This document shows, one piece after another, positions 5,861-12,753 of a stretch of DNA of 36,886 nucleotides. Below the pieces are notes generated by a model, which searched no databases, had not been told where the DNA came from, and worked only from the letters and a program-made list of their open reading frames with translations. The DNA lies in IMG/VR virus record IMGVR_UViG_3300036795_000442, positions 1-36,886 of that record. One strand, given 5' to 3'. Positions within the stretch are counted from its first letter, which is position 1; every line of letters begins with the position of its first letter. The position numbers were made by a program, and so were the translations under genes. The DNA is from a virus.

Positions 5861-6570
5861 TCGCGGCGCGCGAGGACCTGGGCCTGGCCGCGGCGATCGA
5901 CGCCGCCGGCGGCGTGCGCCCGCTGGCGGCGCGGCTGCAGCTGACGCGGCGGGCGGTGCAGAAGTGGGACCGCGTGCCGCAGGACCGGGTGTTCCCGGTG
6001 AGCCGCGCCACCGGCCTCGCGCCCGAGCGGCTGCGCCCGGACCTGGCCGAGTGGATCGCGGCCGAGCGGGCGCGCCAGCGGCTGGCGGCGGCGCGCGAGC
6101 GCTTCAGCCTGGTGCGGGCCGCGGCGCCGGCGCTGGCCGCCACGCCGCGCCAGGCGCTCGACCAGGTGCTGGTCGACTACCTGACCGCCTTCGCCGCGGT
6201 GCGCTTCGTCGCCGGCGAGCGCGAGCTCGGCCTCGCGCCGATCATCTGCGGGCGCAAGCGCGAGCTGATGGGCGCGCGCAGCTGGGCCATGGGCCTGGCG
6301 CACGTGGGCGCCGGCGCCTCGTCGACCACGGTCGGCCTCTTCTTCGGCACCTCGCGGCAGAACATCGACAACGCGTCGGAGCGCTACCTGCGGGCGCGCG
6401 ACGGCGACGACCCGGACGACTTCGTGGCGGGCAACGACGGCCGCGACCGCGTGCTGGAGCGCGGCCGGCTGCGCCCGGCCAAGGCCGCGGCCGTCGACCT
6501 GTGGGACGCCGAACAAAGGTTCCTGGCCCTGCTGGAGGGCCAGGTCATCGAGGAGAGGAAGAGAGCATGA
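5857..6570 (+). CDS. YdaS-type HTH fused to a DnaA domain IV-like HTH; putative replication adaptor
   Basis: This 237-residue protein starts at GTG 5857 (GTGA overlap). Residues about 8-60 (AIDAAGGVRPLAARL...RRAVQKWDRVP) match Cro-superfamily YdaS-like HTH proteins. Residues about 97-177 resemble the DNA-binding domain IV of DnaA: a basic RKRELMGARSWAMGLA segment (133-148), a short spacer, then the VGLFFGTSRQNIDNASERY helix pair corresponding to IGRxFGxRDHSTVxxA of DnaA. No ATPase domain is present. A protein with two sequence-specific modules just upstream of primase and helicase genes is a good candidate for origin recognition. It may bind the iteron cluster at 12.4-12.7 kb, which is inference. 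Confidence 0.7.
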   Translation: MIAAREDLGLAAAIDAAGGVRPLAARLQLTRRAVQKWDRVPQDRVFPVSRATGLAPERLRPDLAEWIAAERARQRLAAARERFSLVRAAAPALAATPRQALDQVLVDYLTAFAAVRFVAGERELGLAPIICGRKRELMGARSWAMGLAHVGAGASSTTVGLFFGTSRQNIDNASERYLRARDGDDPDDFVAGNDGRDRVLERGRLRPAKAAAVDLWDAEQRFLALLEGQVIEERKRA

Positions 6571-7031
6571 ACCGAGAGCAAGTCGCCATGGCGGCCGAGG
6601 AACTGCGCCGCCGCGCCAACGAGGCGGGGCACGACATAGAGCGCCAGCGCAAGCGCATCGAAGACCAGCACAGGCGGATCGAGATCGCCGGCGAGATGAT
6701 CTCCGTCGCGCGCGCTGGCATCGCCGCGCTCGAACAGCGGCGCGACGGGTTCCTGGCGGGGCACAGCGAATTGCTGGCGCGGCTGAACTTCATGTCCGCC
6801 TGCGCGGGAGACGACGCCGGGCATCCGGCCGAGCCCGTCACCGAAGCGCTCCACGGCGAGGCGACCGCGGCGGCGATCGAGGAAGCCTCGGCCAGGCGCT
6901 GCCCCGGCGACGGCCAGCGGTGCTGGACCGCGGCCGGCGCAAACCCCGGCTGGCGCTGCGGCTCGGCGCGGCGCTGCGGCAAGTACGTGGACGGCTACGA
7001 CATCGGCGCCGAGCGGTCGCAACGTGCCTGA
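6567..7031 (+). CDS. coiled-coil protein with cysteine-rich C-terminus
   Basis: This protein has 154 residues. A strongly charged helix spans residues 1-75 (EELRRRANEAGHDIERQRKR, then IEDQHRRIEI and LEQRRDGF) and should form a coiled coil. The C-terminal 45 residues hold five cysteines spaced RRCPGDGQRC, RC, RRC plus aromatic residues, suggesting a small metal-bound or disulfide knob. GAGAGGA and GAGAG precede ATG 6567, which overlaps the previous stop as ATGA. It sits between the DnaA-like fusion and the primase, so a scaffolding role in replication is possible. No family is recognised. Confidence 0.6.
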   Translation: MNREQVAMAAEELRRRANEAGHDIERQRKRIEDQHRRIEIAGEMISVARAGIAALEQRRDGFLAGHSELLARLNFMSACAGDDAGHPAEPVTEALHGEATAAAIEEASARRCPGDGQRCWTAAGANPGWRCGSARRCGKYVDGYDIGAERSQRA

Positions 7032-8121
7032 GACCGACGTCCGCGGGCTCAGCGAGATGCTGGCCGACGACATCGAGGACGTGGTGGGCGCGCTCGGCAT
7101 CGACGTGCGCCGGCGCGACGGGCGCCGGCTGACGTGCTTCGCGCCGTGGAGCGGCCACCACAAGCCCAAGCTGGAGATCGAGCTGTCGCCGCTGGCGGGC
7201 AAGTGGAACGACTGGGCCGAGGGGCGCTTCGGCGACGCCCTCGGCCTGGTCGCCTGCTGCATGCTGGGCCGCTGCGAGCCGAAGTCGAAGGAAGGGCTGA
7301 GCCAGGCGATCCGCTGGGCCAAGCGCCATTTCGGGCTCGAGGAGGCCGGCTTCGATCAGGCAGCGTGGGAGGCGCGCAAGGCCGAGGCGGCGGAGCGGGC
7401 GCGCAAGGCCAAGGCCCGCGCGGCCCGCGAACTGTCGCAACATCGCGTCACCGCGAAGGCGCAATGGCTGTCGGCGCGCCCGCTCGCCGCCGGCGACGTG
7501 GGCTGGAAATACCTGCTGGCGCGCGGCGTCGACCTGGCCCAGCTGCCGCGGGCGCCGCGGGCGGTGCGCCTGGCGCAGGCCGTGCCGTGGTTCGAGGACT
7601 ACGACGCGCGCGAGCCGGCGCACGTGGGGCCGTGCCTGATGAGCGCGATGACGCTGGCCAGCGGCGAGTTCGGCTCCCTGCACCGCACGTGGATCGATCC
7701 GGAGCGGCCGGGCGAAAAGGCCGACATCGAGCGACCGCGGAAGATGTGGCCGGCCTCGGAAGGCTGCGCGATCCGGCTCTGGCGCGGCGAGAGCGGGCTC
7801 TCCGACCGCCAGGCGGCCGACCGCGGCCTGGTCGAAGACCTGGTGCTCTGCGAGGGCGTCGAAGACGGCTTCTCGATCGCGCTCATGGCGCCGGAGCTGC
7901 GCGTCTACGCGGTCGGCAGCCTCGGGGGGCTGCTGAGCTTCGAGCCGCCGAAATTCGTGCGGCGCCTGATCGTGGCGGCCGACAACGATTGGGACAGGCC
8001 GCAGGCGCAGGCCACGCTGAAGCGCGCCTGCGGGCGGTTCGTCAGCGACTGCGGGAAGCCGGTGAGCATCGCCCGCAGCCCCGAAGGCAAGGACTTCAAC
8101 GATCTGCTCAAAGGCGGCTGA
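7024..8121 (+). CDS. TOPRIM-domain DNA primase
   Basis: This 365-residue primase would lay RNA primers for phage replication. The TOPRIM domain is clear: Glu277 in LVLCEGVEDG and the Asp-x-Asp pair Asp320/Asp322 in VAADND. The N-terminal 100 residues (CFAPWSGHHKPK then GKWNDW...GRFGDALGLV) resemble the start of phage primases, but the Cys/His set of a CHC2 zinc finger is absent. It starts at GTG 7024, eight bases inside the preceding gene. Between the parts is a charged helical linker (about 115-150). It is encoded two genes before the helicase, as in many phage replication modules. Confidence 0.88.
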   Translation: MPETDVRGLSEMLADDIEDVVGALGIDVRRRDGRRLTCFAPWSGHHKPKLEIELSPLAGKWNDWAEGRFGDALGLVACCMLGRCEPKSKEGLSQAIRWAKRHFGLEEAGFDQAAWEARKAEAAERARKAKARAARELSQHRVTAKAQWLSARPLAAGDVGWKYLLARGVDLAQLPRAPRAVRLAQAVPWFEDYDAREPAHVGPCLMSAMTLASGEFGSLHRTWIDPERPGEKADIERPRKMWPASEGCAIRLWRGESGLSDRQAADRGLVEDLVLCEGVEDGFSIALMAPELRVYAVGSLGGLLSFEPPKFVRRLIVAADNDWDRPQAQATLKRACGRFVSDCGKPVSIARSPEGKDFNDLLKGG

Positions 8122-8381
8122 TGGTCGGCGATCCGCATGGCAATGCCGCCGGTGGCGCCAACCCGTTCAGTTGGTCGCAGTACGACAAGCTTCCCCCTGT
8201 CGTGCGCCGCGCGATCCAGATAGCGCCCGTCCAACTTGGCACCGCGCGGGCCACCTATGCGATTTTGGAAGGCACAGCCGCGGCCCTCGTCGCGCGCCTT
8301 GAGCTGCAGATCGCCGAGCGCGCGCGCCGGCGCCTCCTGAGACAGTATTGGCCAGCAGGCCACCCGGAGCTGCCCGAGTGA
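8121..8381 (+). CDS. small early protein, possibly DUF6525-like
   Basis: This 86-residue protein begins at ATG 8121 (TGATG overlap with the primase). The middle reads QYDKLPPVVRRAIQIAP, reminiscent of small phage proteins with a YDxLPxxxRxxLxxA pattern (DUF6525-like), followed by an Arg-rich helix (ERARRRLLRQYWP). No enzymatic motif is present. It lies between primase and helicase and its stop overlaps the helicase GTG. The assignment is a pattern impression, not a firm family call. Confidence 0.55.
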   Translation: MVGDPHGNAAGGANPFSWSQYDKLPPVVRRAIQIAPVQLGTARATYAILEGTAAALVARLELQIAERARRRLLRQYWPAGHPELPE

Positions 8382-10363
8382 GTGACGCGCTTCCTCCGGA
8401 GGATCCCCACGGCGATCGCGCGTGGCAGGCCGAGCAGCGCAAGAAACGCGGGCGCCGCGCCATCTTCGACGAGCTCGAGGAATTCAGCGCCACGCTCGAA
8501 AGCGAAGATGCGCCGGCGGAGGATGGCGAGGGCTCGCCGCCGGCGGCCGACGTCACCGGGGACGTCAAGTTTGACCGGGTGATGATCTCCCGGCTGTTCG
8601 GCAAGGTGCTGCGCCTCGTCCCGATCAGCCTGCCGGAGAACTCGCCGGTGACGGCGCTCGGCCGGAGCGGGCGGACGTACTACTACCTGACGCCGAAGGG
8701 CGAGCTGGTGGCGCTCACCGACGCCGAGCACGGCCAGGCGCATATCGCCGGCGTCTGGGCGCCGGAGACCGACGCGCTCAATGCGGCGTTCCCGCAGATC
8801 GACCAGAGCCTCCGGTTCACCGGCTTCCGCGCCAACTACGCCCGGGACGCGATGATGGCCGCGTGCGCCCGCAAGCCGGCGTTCCAGCCGCACGAACGCT
8901 TGCGCGGGCTCGGCTGCTGGCTCGACGACGAAGGGCGCCTGGTGCAGCACCTCGGCGACCGCATCCTGGTCGGGGCCGAGGAACGCAAGCCGGGCGAGAT
9001 CGACGGCTACGTCTATCCCGGCCGGCCGCCGCTGCCCGCCGGCGACGCCGGCGAAGGCGCGATCGACAAGTGCCGCGGCGTCTATTCGCGGCTGCAAAGC
9101 TGGAACTGGGCCCGCGGCGAGCTGGACGCGCGCCTGGCGTTCGGCCAGCAAGCGACCATGGTGCTGGGCGCCGCGCTGGGCTGGCGGCCGATGGCGTTCC
9201 TGTGCGGCGACGCCTCGACCGGCAAGAGCACCCTGCAGACCTGGCTGCGCGACATGCTGCCCCGGCGCCTGATCGGCACGGTGGACGCCTCGGAGGCCTC
9301 GCTGAGGGCGTTGCTGGGCCAGGACGCCGTCGGGGTAAGCTTCGACGAGATCGAGGCCGACGCGTCCAACGAGCGCGCCCAGCAGGTGATGAAGCTGGCG
9401 CGCACGGCCGCCAGCGGCGACGTGGCCTATCGCTCCGGCTCCGACCAGCAGGCGCGGCAGTTCACGCTCCGCGGCTCGTTCTTCTTCTCGGCCATCGTGC
9501 CGCCCTCGATGCGCCAGCAGGACATGCAGCGTTTCGTGTTCCTGATGCTGCGCACCCTGCCGAAAGACGCCCGGCTGGCGGCCTGGACCACGCCCCAGAC
9601 CCGCGAGGCCGGCGCGGCGATCGTCGGCCGCATCACCGGCGCGTGGCCGCGGTGGCCAGCGGCGCTGGAGGCGTTTCAGCTGGGCCTGGCGCGGCAGGGC
9701 CACGCCCAGCGCTCGCAGCTGCAGTTCGGCAGCCTGCTGGCCGCCGCTCACCTCATGTTGGAGGACCGCGCGCCGACGCCGGCCGACGTCGACCTCTGGT
9801 GCTCGCAGCTGAAGCGCGAGACGCTGTTCGAGTACCAGAGCCAGACGCCGGTCTGGCTGCGGGCGCTGCGGACGGTGCTGGAGGCGCAGCCGGACGTGTG
9901 GCGGGGGGATGGGTCGCCCAGCGTCGGCCAGGTGCTGCGCAAGTTCCTGCGGGCTCAGGTGCGCAGCGAGGACGCCGACCGGCTGCACGACAAGCTGACC
10001 AGCGTCGGCCTGGCAGTGACCCGCGAGCGCGACACCGGCCGGGTGTTCCTGGCCGTGCCGCCGCGTCACCACGGCGTCGCCCAGATGTTCCGCGGCACCG
10101 ACTTCCAGGCCGCCGGCGGCGGCGAGGGCGCGTGGCACATTCCGCTGAGCCAGGCGCCGAAGGTGGAGGGCGCGCCGGAGGACCGCCGCGGCGTCTACCG
10201 CTCCGAGAAGGTCCCGCGGCTGAGCCGCGAATACCGCTGCGACCTGTTCTGGCTCGACGGCCGCGCGGAGATCTCCGGCGAGCTGACGCCGATCTTCGAC
10301 CGCACCCTGGCCGATGACCAGATCGAGGCCGAGGCCCAGCGCGAGCCGGGCGAGGAAGGGTGA
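8378..10363 (+). CDS. D5-like/SF3-type phage replicative helicase
   Basis: This 661-residue ATPase is probably the phage replicative helicase. Walker A is at about residues 275-283 (GDASTGKST) and Walker B at about 319-325 (GVSFDEIE). A sensor-like segment follows around VAYRSGSDQQ...LRGSFFFSAIVPP, the arrangement of D5/SF3-type phage helicases. The N-terminal 60 residues are charged and disordered-looking, and the C-terminal part is a helical, probably DNA-binding extension. The start is GTG 8378, overlapping the previous stop as GTGA. It follows the TOPRIM primase in one operon, so the two presumably act together at the fork. Confidence 0.85.
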   Translation: MSDALPPEDPHGDRAWQAEQRKKRGRRAIFDELEEFSATLESEDAPAEDGEGSPPAADVTGDVKFDRVMISRLFGKVLRLVPISLPENSPVTALGRSGRTYYYLTPKGELVALTDAEHGQAHIAGVWAPETDALNAAFPQIDQSLRFTGFRANYARDAMMAACARKPAFQPHERLRGLGCWLDDEGRLVQHLGDRILVGAEERKPGEIDGYVYPGRPPLPAGDAGEGAIDKCRGVYSRLQSWNWARGELDARLAFGQQATMVLGAALGWRPMAFLCGDASTGKSTLQTWLRDMLPRRLIGTVDASEASLRALLGQDAVGVSFDEIEADASNERAQQVMKLARTAASGDVAYRSGSDQQARQFTLRGSFFFSAIVPPSMRQQDMQRFVFLMLRTLPKDARLAAWTTPQTREAGAAIVGRITGAWPRWPAALEAFQLGLARQGHAQRSQLQFGSLLAAAHLMLEDRAPTPADVDLWCSQLKRETLFEYQSQTPVWLRALRTVLEAQPDVWRGDGSPSVGQVLRKFLRAQVRSEDADRLHDKLTSVGLAVTRERDTGRVFLAVPPRHHGVAQMFRGTDFQAAGGGEGAWHIPLSQAPKVEGAPEDRRGVYRSEKVPRLSREYRCDLFWLDGRAEISGELTPIFDRTLADDQIEAEAQREPGEEG

Positions 10364-10926
10364 GCGTGCAGGGCGCGTCGGAGCGGCGGCTGCGCGCCTG
10401 GCTCGAATACGTGATCGAGACGGCGATCGACATGCTCGACGCGCTCGACGCCGGCGCCGAGGACCGCGAGGACGACGAGCTGGGGGACGACGATCTGGGG
10501 GCGCCGCGGCGCGCTCAGCGGCCGTTAGCTGTCGGAATGTTGCGACACGAGAAGGGCGGCGTTTATGCCCGCCGCCACGATGTCCATGGGATTGTCCCTC
10601 AGCCAGGCTTCGAAGCGTGTCTCGAAGCGCGCGACGACAGCTTCGGCAATGAGGAATGGGCGACCATAGTCGGGGGCTTCCACACTGCACCGGATCTCCG
10701 AGACGAGCCGCTGAAGCGTGAGGTAGAGCGCGAGCTCGTCGAGCCTGGGGGCAGAACCGAGGAACATCGTCGAATGGATATCGCCCATAGCCCAAGTCTA
10801 CCTTCCTTGGGCCACGCTTCCGGCTTGGAGGCGGGCCCCGTCAAGCTCAGCCTCTTAGGCCTCTTTGAGCGAATCGCCGCACATAGATCGCCTCGCAGCG
10901 AGCCTGGCGCTGCGAGGGGAGGCTAG
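10360..10926 (+). CDS. small acidic helical protein; 3' part of frame doubtful
   Basis: The open frame has 188 codons from GTG 10360 (GTGA overlap with the helicase). Only the first 55 or so residues look like a conserved product: a helix RLRAWLEYVIETAIDMLDAL, then a very acidic Asp/Glu run ending DDDLGAP. This is reminiscent of small alphaproteobacterial phage proteins with an LIxxLDALDGD...E pattern. Beyond about 10525 the frame runs antisense to a better-looking leftward gene, and third-base GC falls. The true gene may have lost its 3' end when accessory DNA arrived. Treat the end coordinate as the frame limit only. Confidence 0.4.
   Translation: MSVQGASERRLRAWLEYVIETAIDMLDALDAGAEDREDDELGDDDLGAPRRAQRPLAVGMLRHEKGGVYARRHDVHGIVPQPGFEACLEARDDSFGNEEWATIVGGFHTAPDLRDEPLKREVERELVEPGGRTEEHRRMDIAHSPSLPSLGHASGLEAGPVKLSLLGLFERIAAHRSPRSEPGAARGG
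10525..10788 (-). CDS. accessory (moron-like) hypothetical protein, 87 aa
   Basis: This 87-residue leftward gene lies in an otherwise rightward region. Composition is natural for a helical globular protein (LDELALYLTLQRLVSEIR, then FETRFEAWL and IVAAGINAALLV), with no membrane segment or motif that I recognise. Third-position GC is higher than in the overlapping rightward frame, which favours this strand. AAGGAAGG lies upstream of the ATG, somewhat far at 12 bases. Opposite orientation and slightly lower GC suggest a lysogenic-conversion type insert with its own transcription. Confidence 0.5.
   Translation of the reverse strand: MGDIHSTMFLGSAPRLDELALYLTLQRLVSEIRCSVEAPDYGRPFLIAEAVVARFETRFEAWLRDNPMDIVAAGINAALLVSQHSDS
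10891..10922 (+). promoter_or_regulatory. perfect hairpin overlapping a ribosome-binding site
   Basis: CCTCGCAGCG (10891-10900) and CGCTGCGAGG (10908-10917) form a perfect 10-bp stem with a 7-base loop. The right arm runs directly into the GAGGGGAGG ribosome-binding site (10914-10922) of the ORF at 10929, so folding would hide part of it. There is no T-run after it, so it is not a typical intrinsic terminator. Confidence 0.45.
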
Positions 10927-10928
10927 AC

Positions 10929-11099
10929 ATGACCTCTGAAGGCGAAAAGAAGCTGCTGGCGACTTTTGAAACGATGTCAGGTAACCTGAAGCGCATCGGC
11001 GTCGACGTCCATTTGGGTCGCCGAGCGCGAGAAGACCAAGCTCGCCAACATAGAGCGCATGGCGCGCGAGCCGGGGCGACGTTCGCGCGCCCAAAGTGA
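10929..11099 (+). CDS. short ORF with strong ribosome-binding site; possibly a frameshifted remnant
   Basis: This ORF has 56 codons. A very strong GAGGGGAGG precedes the ATG by six bases, the best such signal in the accessory island. The first 30 residues (MTSEGEKKLLATFETMSG, then NLKRIGVDVHLG) look protein-like. After about 11020 the frame becomes Arg/His/Ala-rich, while another rightward frame reads AEREKTKLANIERMAREPG, which looks more natural. That suggests a frameshift in a formerly longer gene. No function is recognised. Confidence 0.35.
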   Translation: MTSEGEKKLLATFETMSGNLKRIGVDVHLGRRAREDQARQHRAHGARAGATFARPK

Positions 11100-11299
11100 C
11101 CTGGACGTCAAGGCGCGAGCGAGCACCACACGAACGCGCCGCCAGCGCAGCGCTCCCACCCGAAGCGCCGCGCCGGGCTGCTCGCGCGTCTGCAGGCCAC
11201 GGACAAGCCGCCGATCGCGCCCAGCACCGCCAGCTCGTCCCCGGCCCGCATGCCGTCCAGAAGCCCAGGAAGGCCGACGTGCTGCGTTGGTCGGACGCC
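11100..11299. other. no supported gene
   Basis: This 200-base stretch lies between the short rightward ORF and the end of the leftward pair. Several frames are open but all give Arg/Pro/Ala-rich translations typical of high-GC shadow frames. It may hold the decayed 3' part of the 10929 gene. I see no promoter, repeat or hairpin of note. Confidence 0.4.
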
Positions 11300-11524
11300 T
11301 CAGCGCAGACGGCGCCCCGCGTCGGGTTCGAGCCCATCGACGCGCCAAACCCGCGTCCAGCCCTGTTGATGGGCGCGAACGAACCGCGCTGCACCCGCCT
11401 CAGCCCGGCTGATCGCGGACGAGACCGAAGCGCCCGGCAACTGCACGGCTATGCAAGCCGCCGGTTCCAGCGCCCGAAGGGCCGCCACTAGGCCGCGCGC
11501 GACGGCGTCCGCCTCGGAGCTCAC
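11300..11524 (-). CDS. hypothetical accessory protein (74 aa)
   Basis: This 74-residue protein starts at GTG 11524, overlapping the stop of the upstream leftward gene as GTGA, so the two are probably co-translated. It has an amphipathic N-terminal helix (ADAVARGLVAALRALEP), a hydrophobic strand (ACIAVQLPG) and a basic aromatic stretch (HQQGWTRVWRVDG). The pattern helix-strand-serine-rich turn is unremarkable and no family is recognised. Coupling to its neighbour is the strongest argument that it is real. Confidence 0.5.
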   Translation of the reverse strand: MSSEADAVARGLVAALRALEPAACIAVQLPGASVSSAISRAEAGAARFVRAHQQGWTRVWRVDGLEPDAGRRLR

Positions 11525-11874
11525 GCGACGTCGGCCACGCGGCCGAGCTCTGGCGCCACGTAGTAATCTTGCAGCTGCTGCGCCATTGCCGGTGAAAGCA
11601 CCTCGAGCACGCGGCCGAGCGCTCGCGACGCCAGCTCGAGGGCGTCGGCCACGCCGTCATCGTCGAACTTCAACCAGGTCCTCGCCACTTCAATATCGCT
11701 GAGCCCCAGCGCGGCGAGCAGGGCGACTTCGGCCGCGTCGGCGGGTCGGCGGCTTCGGGCCTCTGCCTCGGCGCGTTCAAGCTCCCGGAGAAGGCATTCG
11801 TGGCGCGGCGGGTCCACCAACTCGGCAGCGTTGAGTGCCGGGATCAGCGTCGAGATAAGGACGTAAGGGCGCAT
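11521..11874 (-). CDS. hypothetical accessory protein (117 aa)
   Basis: This 117-residue, mainly helical and acidic protein begins MRPYVLISTLIPALNAAELV, and continues with a charged helix (LLRELERAEAEARSRR) and repeated Leu/Ala helices (AEVALLAALGLSDIEVA). I chose ATG 11874 because residues upstream of it in the open frame look non-coding; GGAG lies 12 bases before it. It is transcribed leftward, divergent from the ribbon-helix-helix gene at 12004 across a 130-base gap. Together with the next gene it may form a two-gene lysogenic module. Function is unknown. Confidence 0.5.
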   Translation of the reverse strand: MRPYVLISTLIPALNAAELVDPPRHECLLRELERAEAEARSRRPADAAEVALLAALGLSDIEVARTWLKFDDDGVADALELASRALGRVLEVLSPAMAQQLQDYYVAPELGRVADVA

Positions 11875-11994
11875 TTGGGCGACGGCTCCAGACTGGTAGG
11901 CGGACCCGGAGAGCCGGTCTCGCTGCGCCCCGGGCCCCCGCCATCCGGCCGCTGCCGGAAAACCGCCACGGCCTGGAGCCGATACGGGCGGGGT

Positions 11995-12011
11995 GTGTTC
12001 AGAATGAACAC
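11995..12011. promoter_or_regulatory. 17-base palindrome over the start codon of the RHH gene
   Basis: GTGTTCAGAATGAACAC is a perfect inverted repeat (GTGTTCA/TGAACAC, 3-base centre) and contains the ATG at 12004. Ribbon-helix-helix proteins usually bind short palindromes at their own promoters, so this is a likely autoregulatory operator. It could also serve the divergent gene pair ending at 11300. Confidence 0.6.
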
Positions 12012-12246
12012 CAAATTGACGAGCGGTCAAGGCGCAGGCAGAAAAGGCGTCGTGACGTCCTCGCCCGAAACCTTCTCCGTGCGCCTCGCCGACCCGGCTC
12101 GCCGGGCGTTGCGACGCGCGGCTCAACAGGACGGCCGCAGCGTCTCGAACCTGGTGCAGCGCATCCTGACCGAATGGCTGCGCGCCGGCGGCCACCTGAG
12201 CGCCGGCGACACAGTCACGACGCCCTGCGAGCACCCTGGCGCCTGA
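12004..12246 (+). CDS. ribbon-helix-helix (Arc/CopG-type) DNA-binding protein
   Basis: This 80-residue regulator has its RHH core at about residues 22-57: strand ETFSVRLAD, helix PARRALRRAAQQDG, turn RSVSN, helix LVQRILTEWLR. This is the standard Arc/CopG/MetJ architecture, acting as a dimer that inserts the strand into the major groove. ATG 12004 lies inside a perfect palindrome and lacks a ribosome-binding site. GTG 12052, preceded by AAAAGG, is an alternative start that would leave the palindrome upstream and keep the RHH core complete. No toxin gene is recognisable next to it, so I do not call a toxin-antitoxin pair. Confidence 0.7.
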   Translation: MNTKLTSGQGAGRKGVVTSSPETFSVRLADPARRALRRAAQQDGRSVSNLVQRILTEWLRAGGHLSAGDTVTTPCEHPGA

Positions 12247-12753
12247 GCGGGCTTCTCGATGCCTCTGGGCCGCGTCTTACCCTGCTGAAACTGCCTTCGG
12301 CCTCCCCGACCCGCACCGCACCAGCTCACACCCGAGCCCCGACCCCGGAGCGGCGAGGCTTGTGCAGCGGCTATCCATAAGGCAGCATGCCTGGGCGTCG
12401 GGCGGCGGCGGCGGTCAAAGTCCCACGCAAGTCCCAGCGACGCCCCTGGCGGGCGGGACATCGAACGCCAGCCAAAATCAATCAGTTAGCGGCCATGTCC
12501 CGGATGTCCCGGAAGTCCCGTGGCCCGGCCTCGTACGCGTGCGCGCAGGCGAGACGACAATGCGCCAATCCGGCCATAGCGCGAGAGGTAAGGGACATAT
12601 GGGACATTGGGACTTCTATTATTAACCCTTTGCCCAGCCTCGCTTTTTCGATGTCCCAGGATGTCCCAAAGCGCCGCCGGCCGTGGGACATCGGCGCGTT
12701 GCCGGCTGGCCCGGTGAGGCGAGGATCGCGGGCAGGTAAACAACGGGTGCGAT
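12247..12753. other. 500-base gene-free region between accessory and late modules
   Basis: No frame here gives a convincing protein. The first 170 bases are pyrimidine-rich and featureless. From 12418 to 12691 lies a dense cluster of short repeats around an AT-rich patch. The last 60 bases lead to the small terminase start at 12754, which has only a weak ribosome-binding site. I see no clear promoter or terminator. Confidence 0.6.
12418..12691. repeat. iteron-like cluster of twelve A(T/A)GTCCC / GGGAC(A/T)T repeats
   Basis: A(T/A)GTCCC occurs at 12418, 12429, 12495, 12504, 12513, 12651 and 12661. The complement GGGAC(A/T)T occurs at 12455, 12592, 12601, 12609 and 12685. Three copies at 12495-12521 are tandem with a 9-base period; three inverted copies at 12592-12615 have 9- and 8-base steps. 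An AT-rich patch (TTCTATTATTAA, from about 12614) lies between the inverted triplet and the 12651/12661 pair. This resembles replication-origin iterons beside an unwinding element, or multiple terminase binding sites, since the small terminase gene starts 63 bases further on. Confidence 0.75.

Noticed and set aside
8255-10795. 846-codon leftward open frame opposite the helicase
   Set aside because: Arg/Pro/Ala/Gly-rich translation typical of high-GC antisense shadow frames; the rightward helicase has clear Walker motifs and coupled start and stop.
11300-12246. Toxin-antitoxin system built on the ribbon-helix-helix gene
   Set aside because: No recognisable toxin next to it; the divergent genes show no RelE, PIN, GNAT or HipA-like motifs.
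12495-12521. Possible CRISPR-like repeat array
   Set aside because: Repeat unit is only 7-9 bases with no spacer-sized intervals and no cas genes; it fits iterons better.
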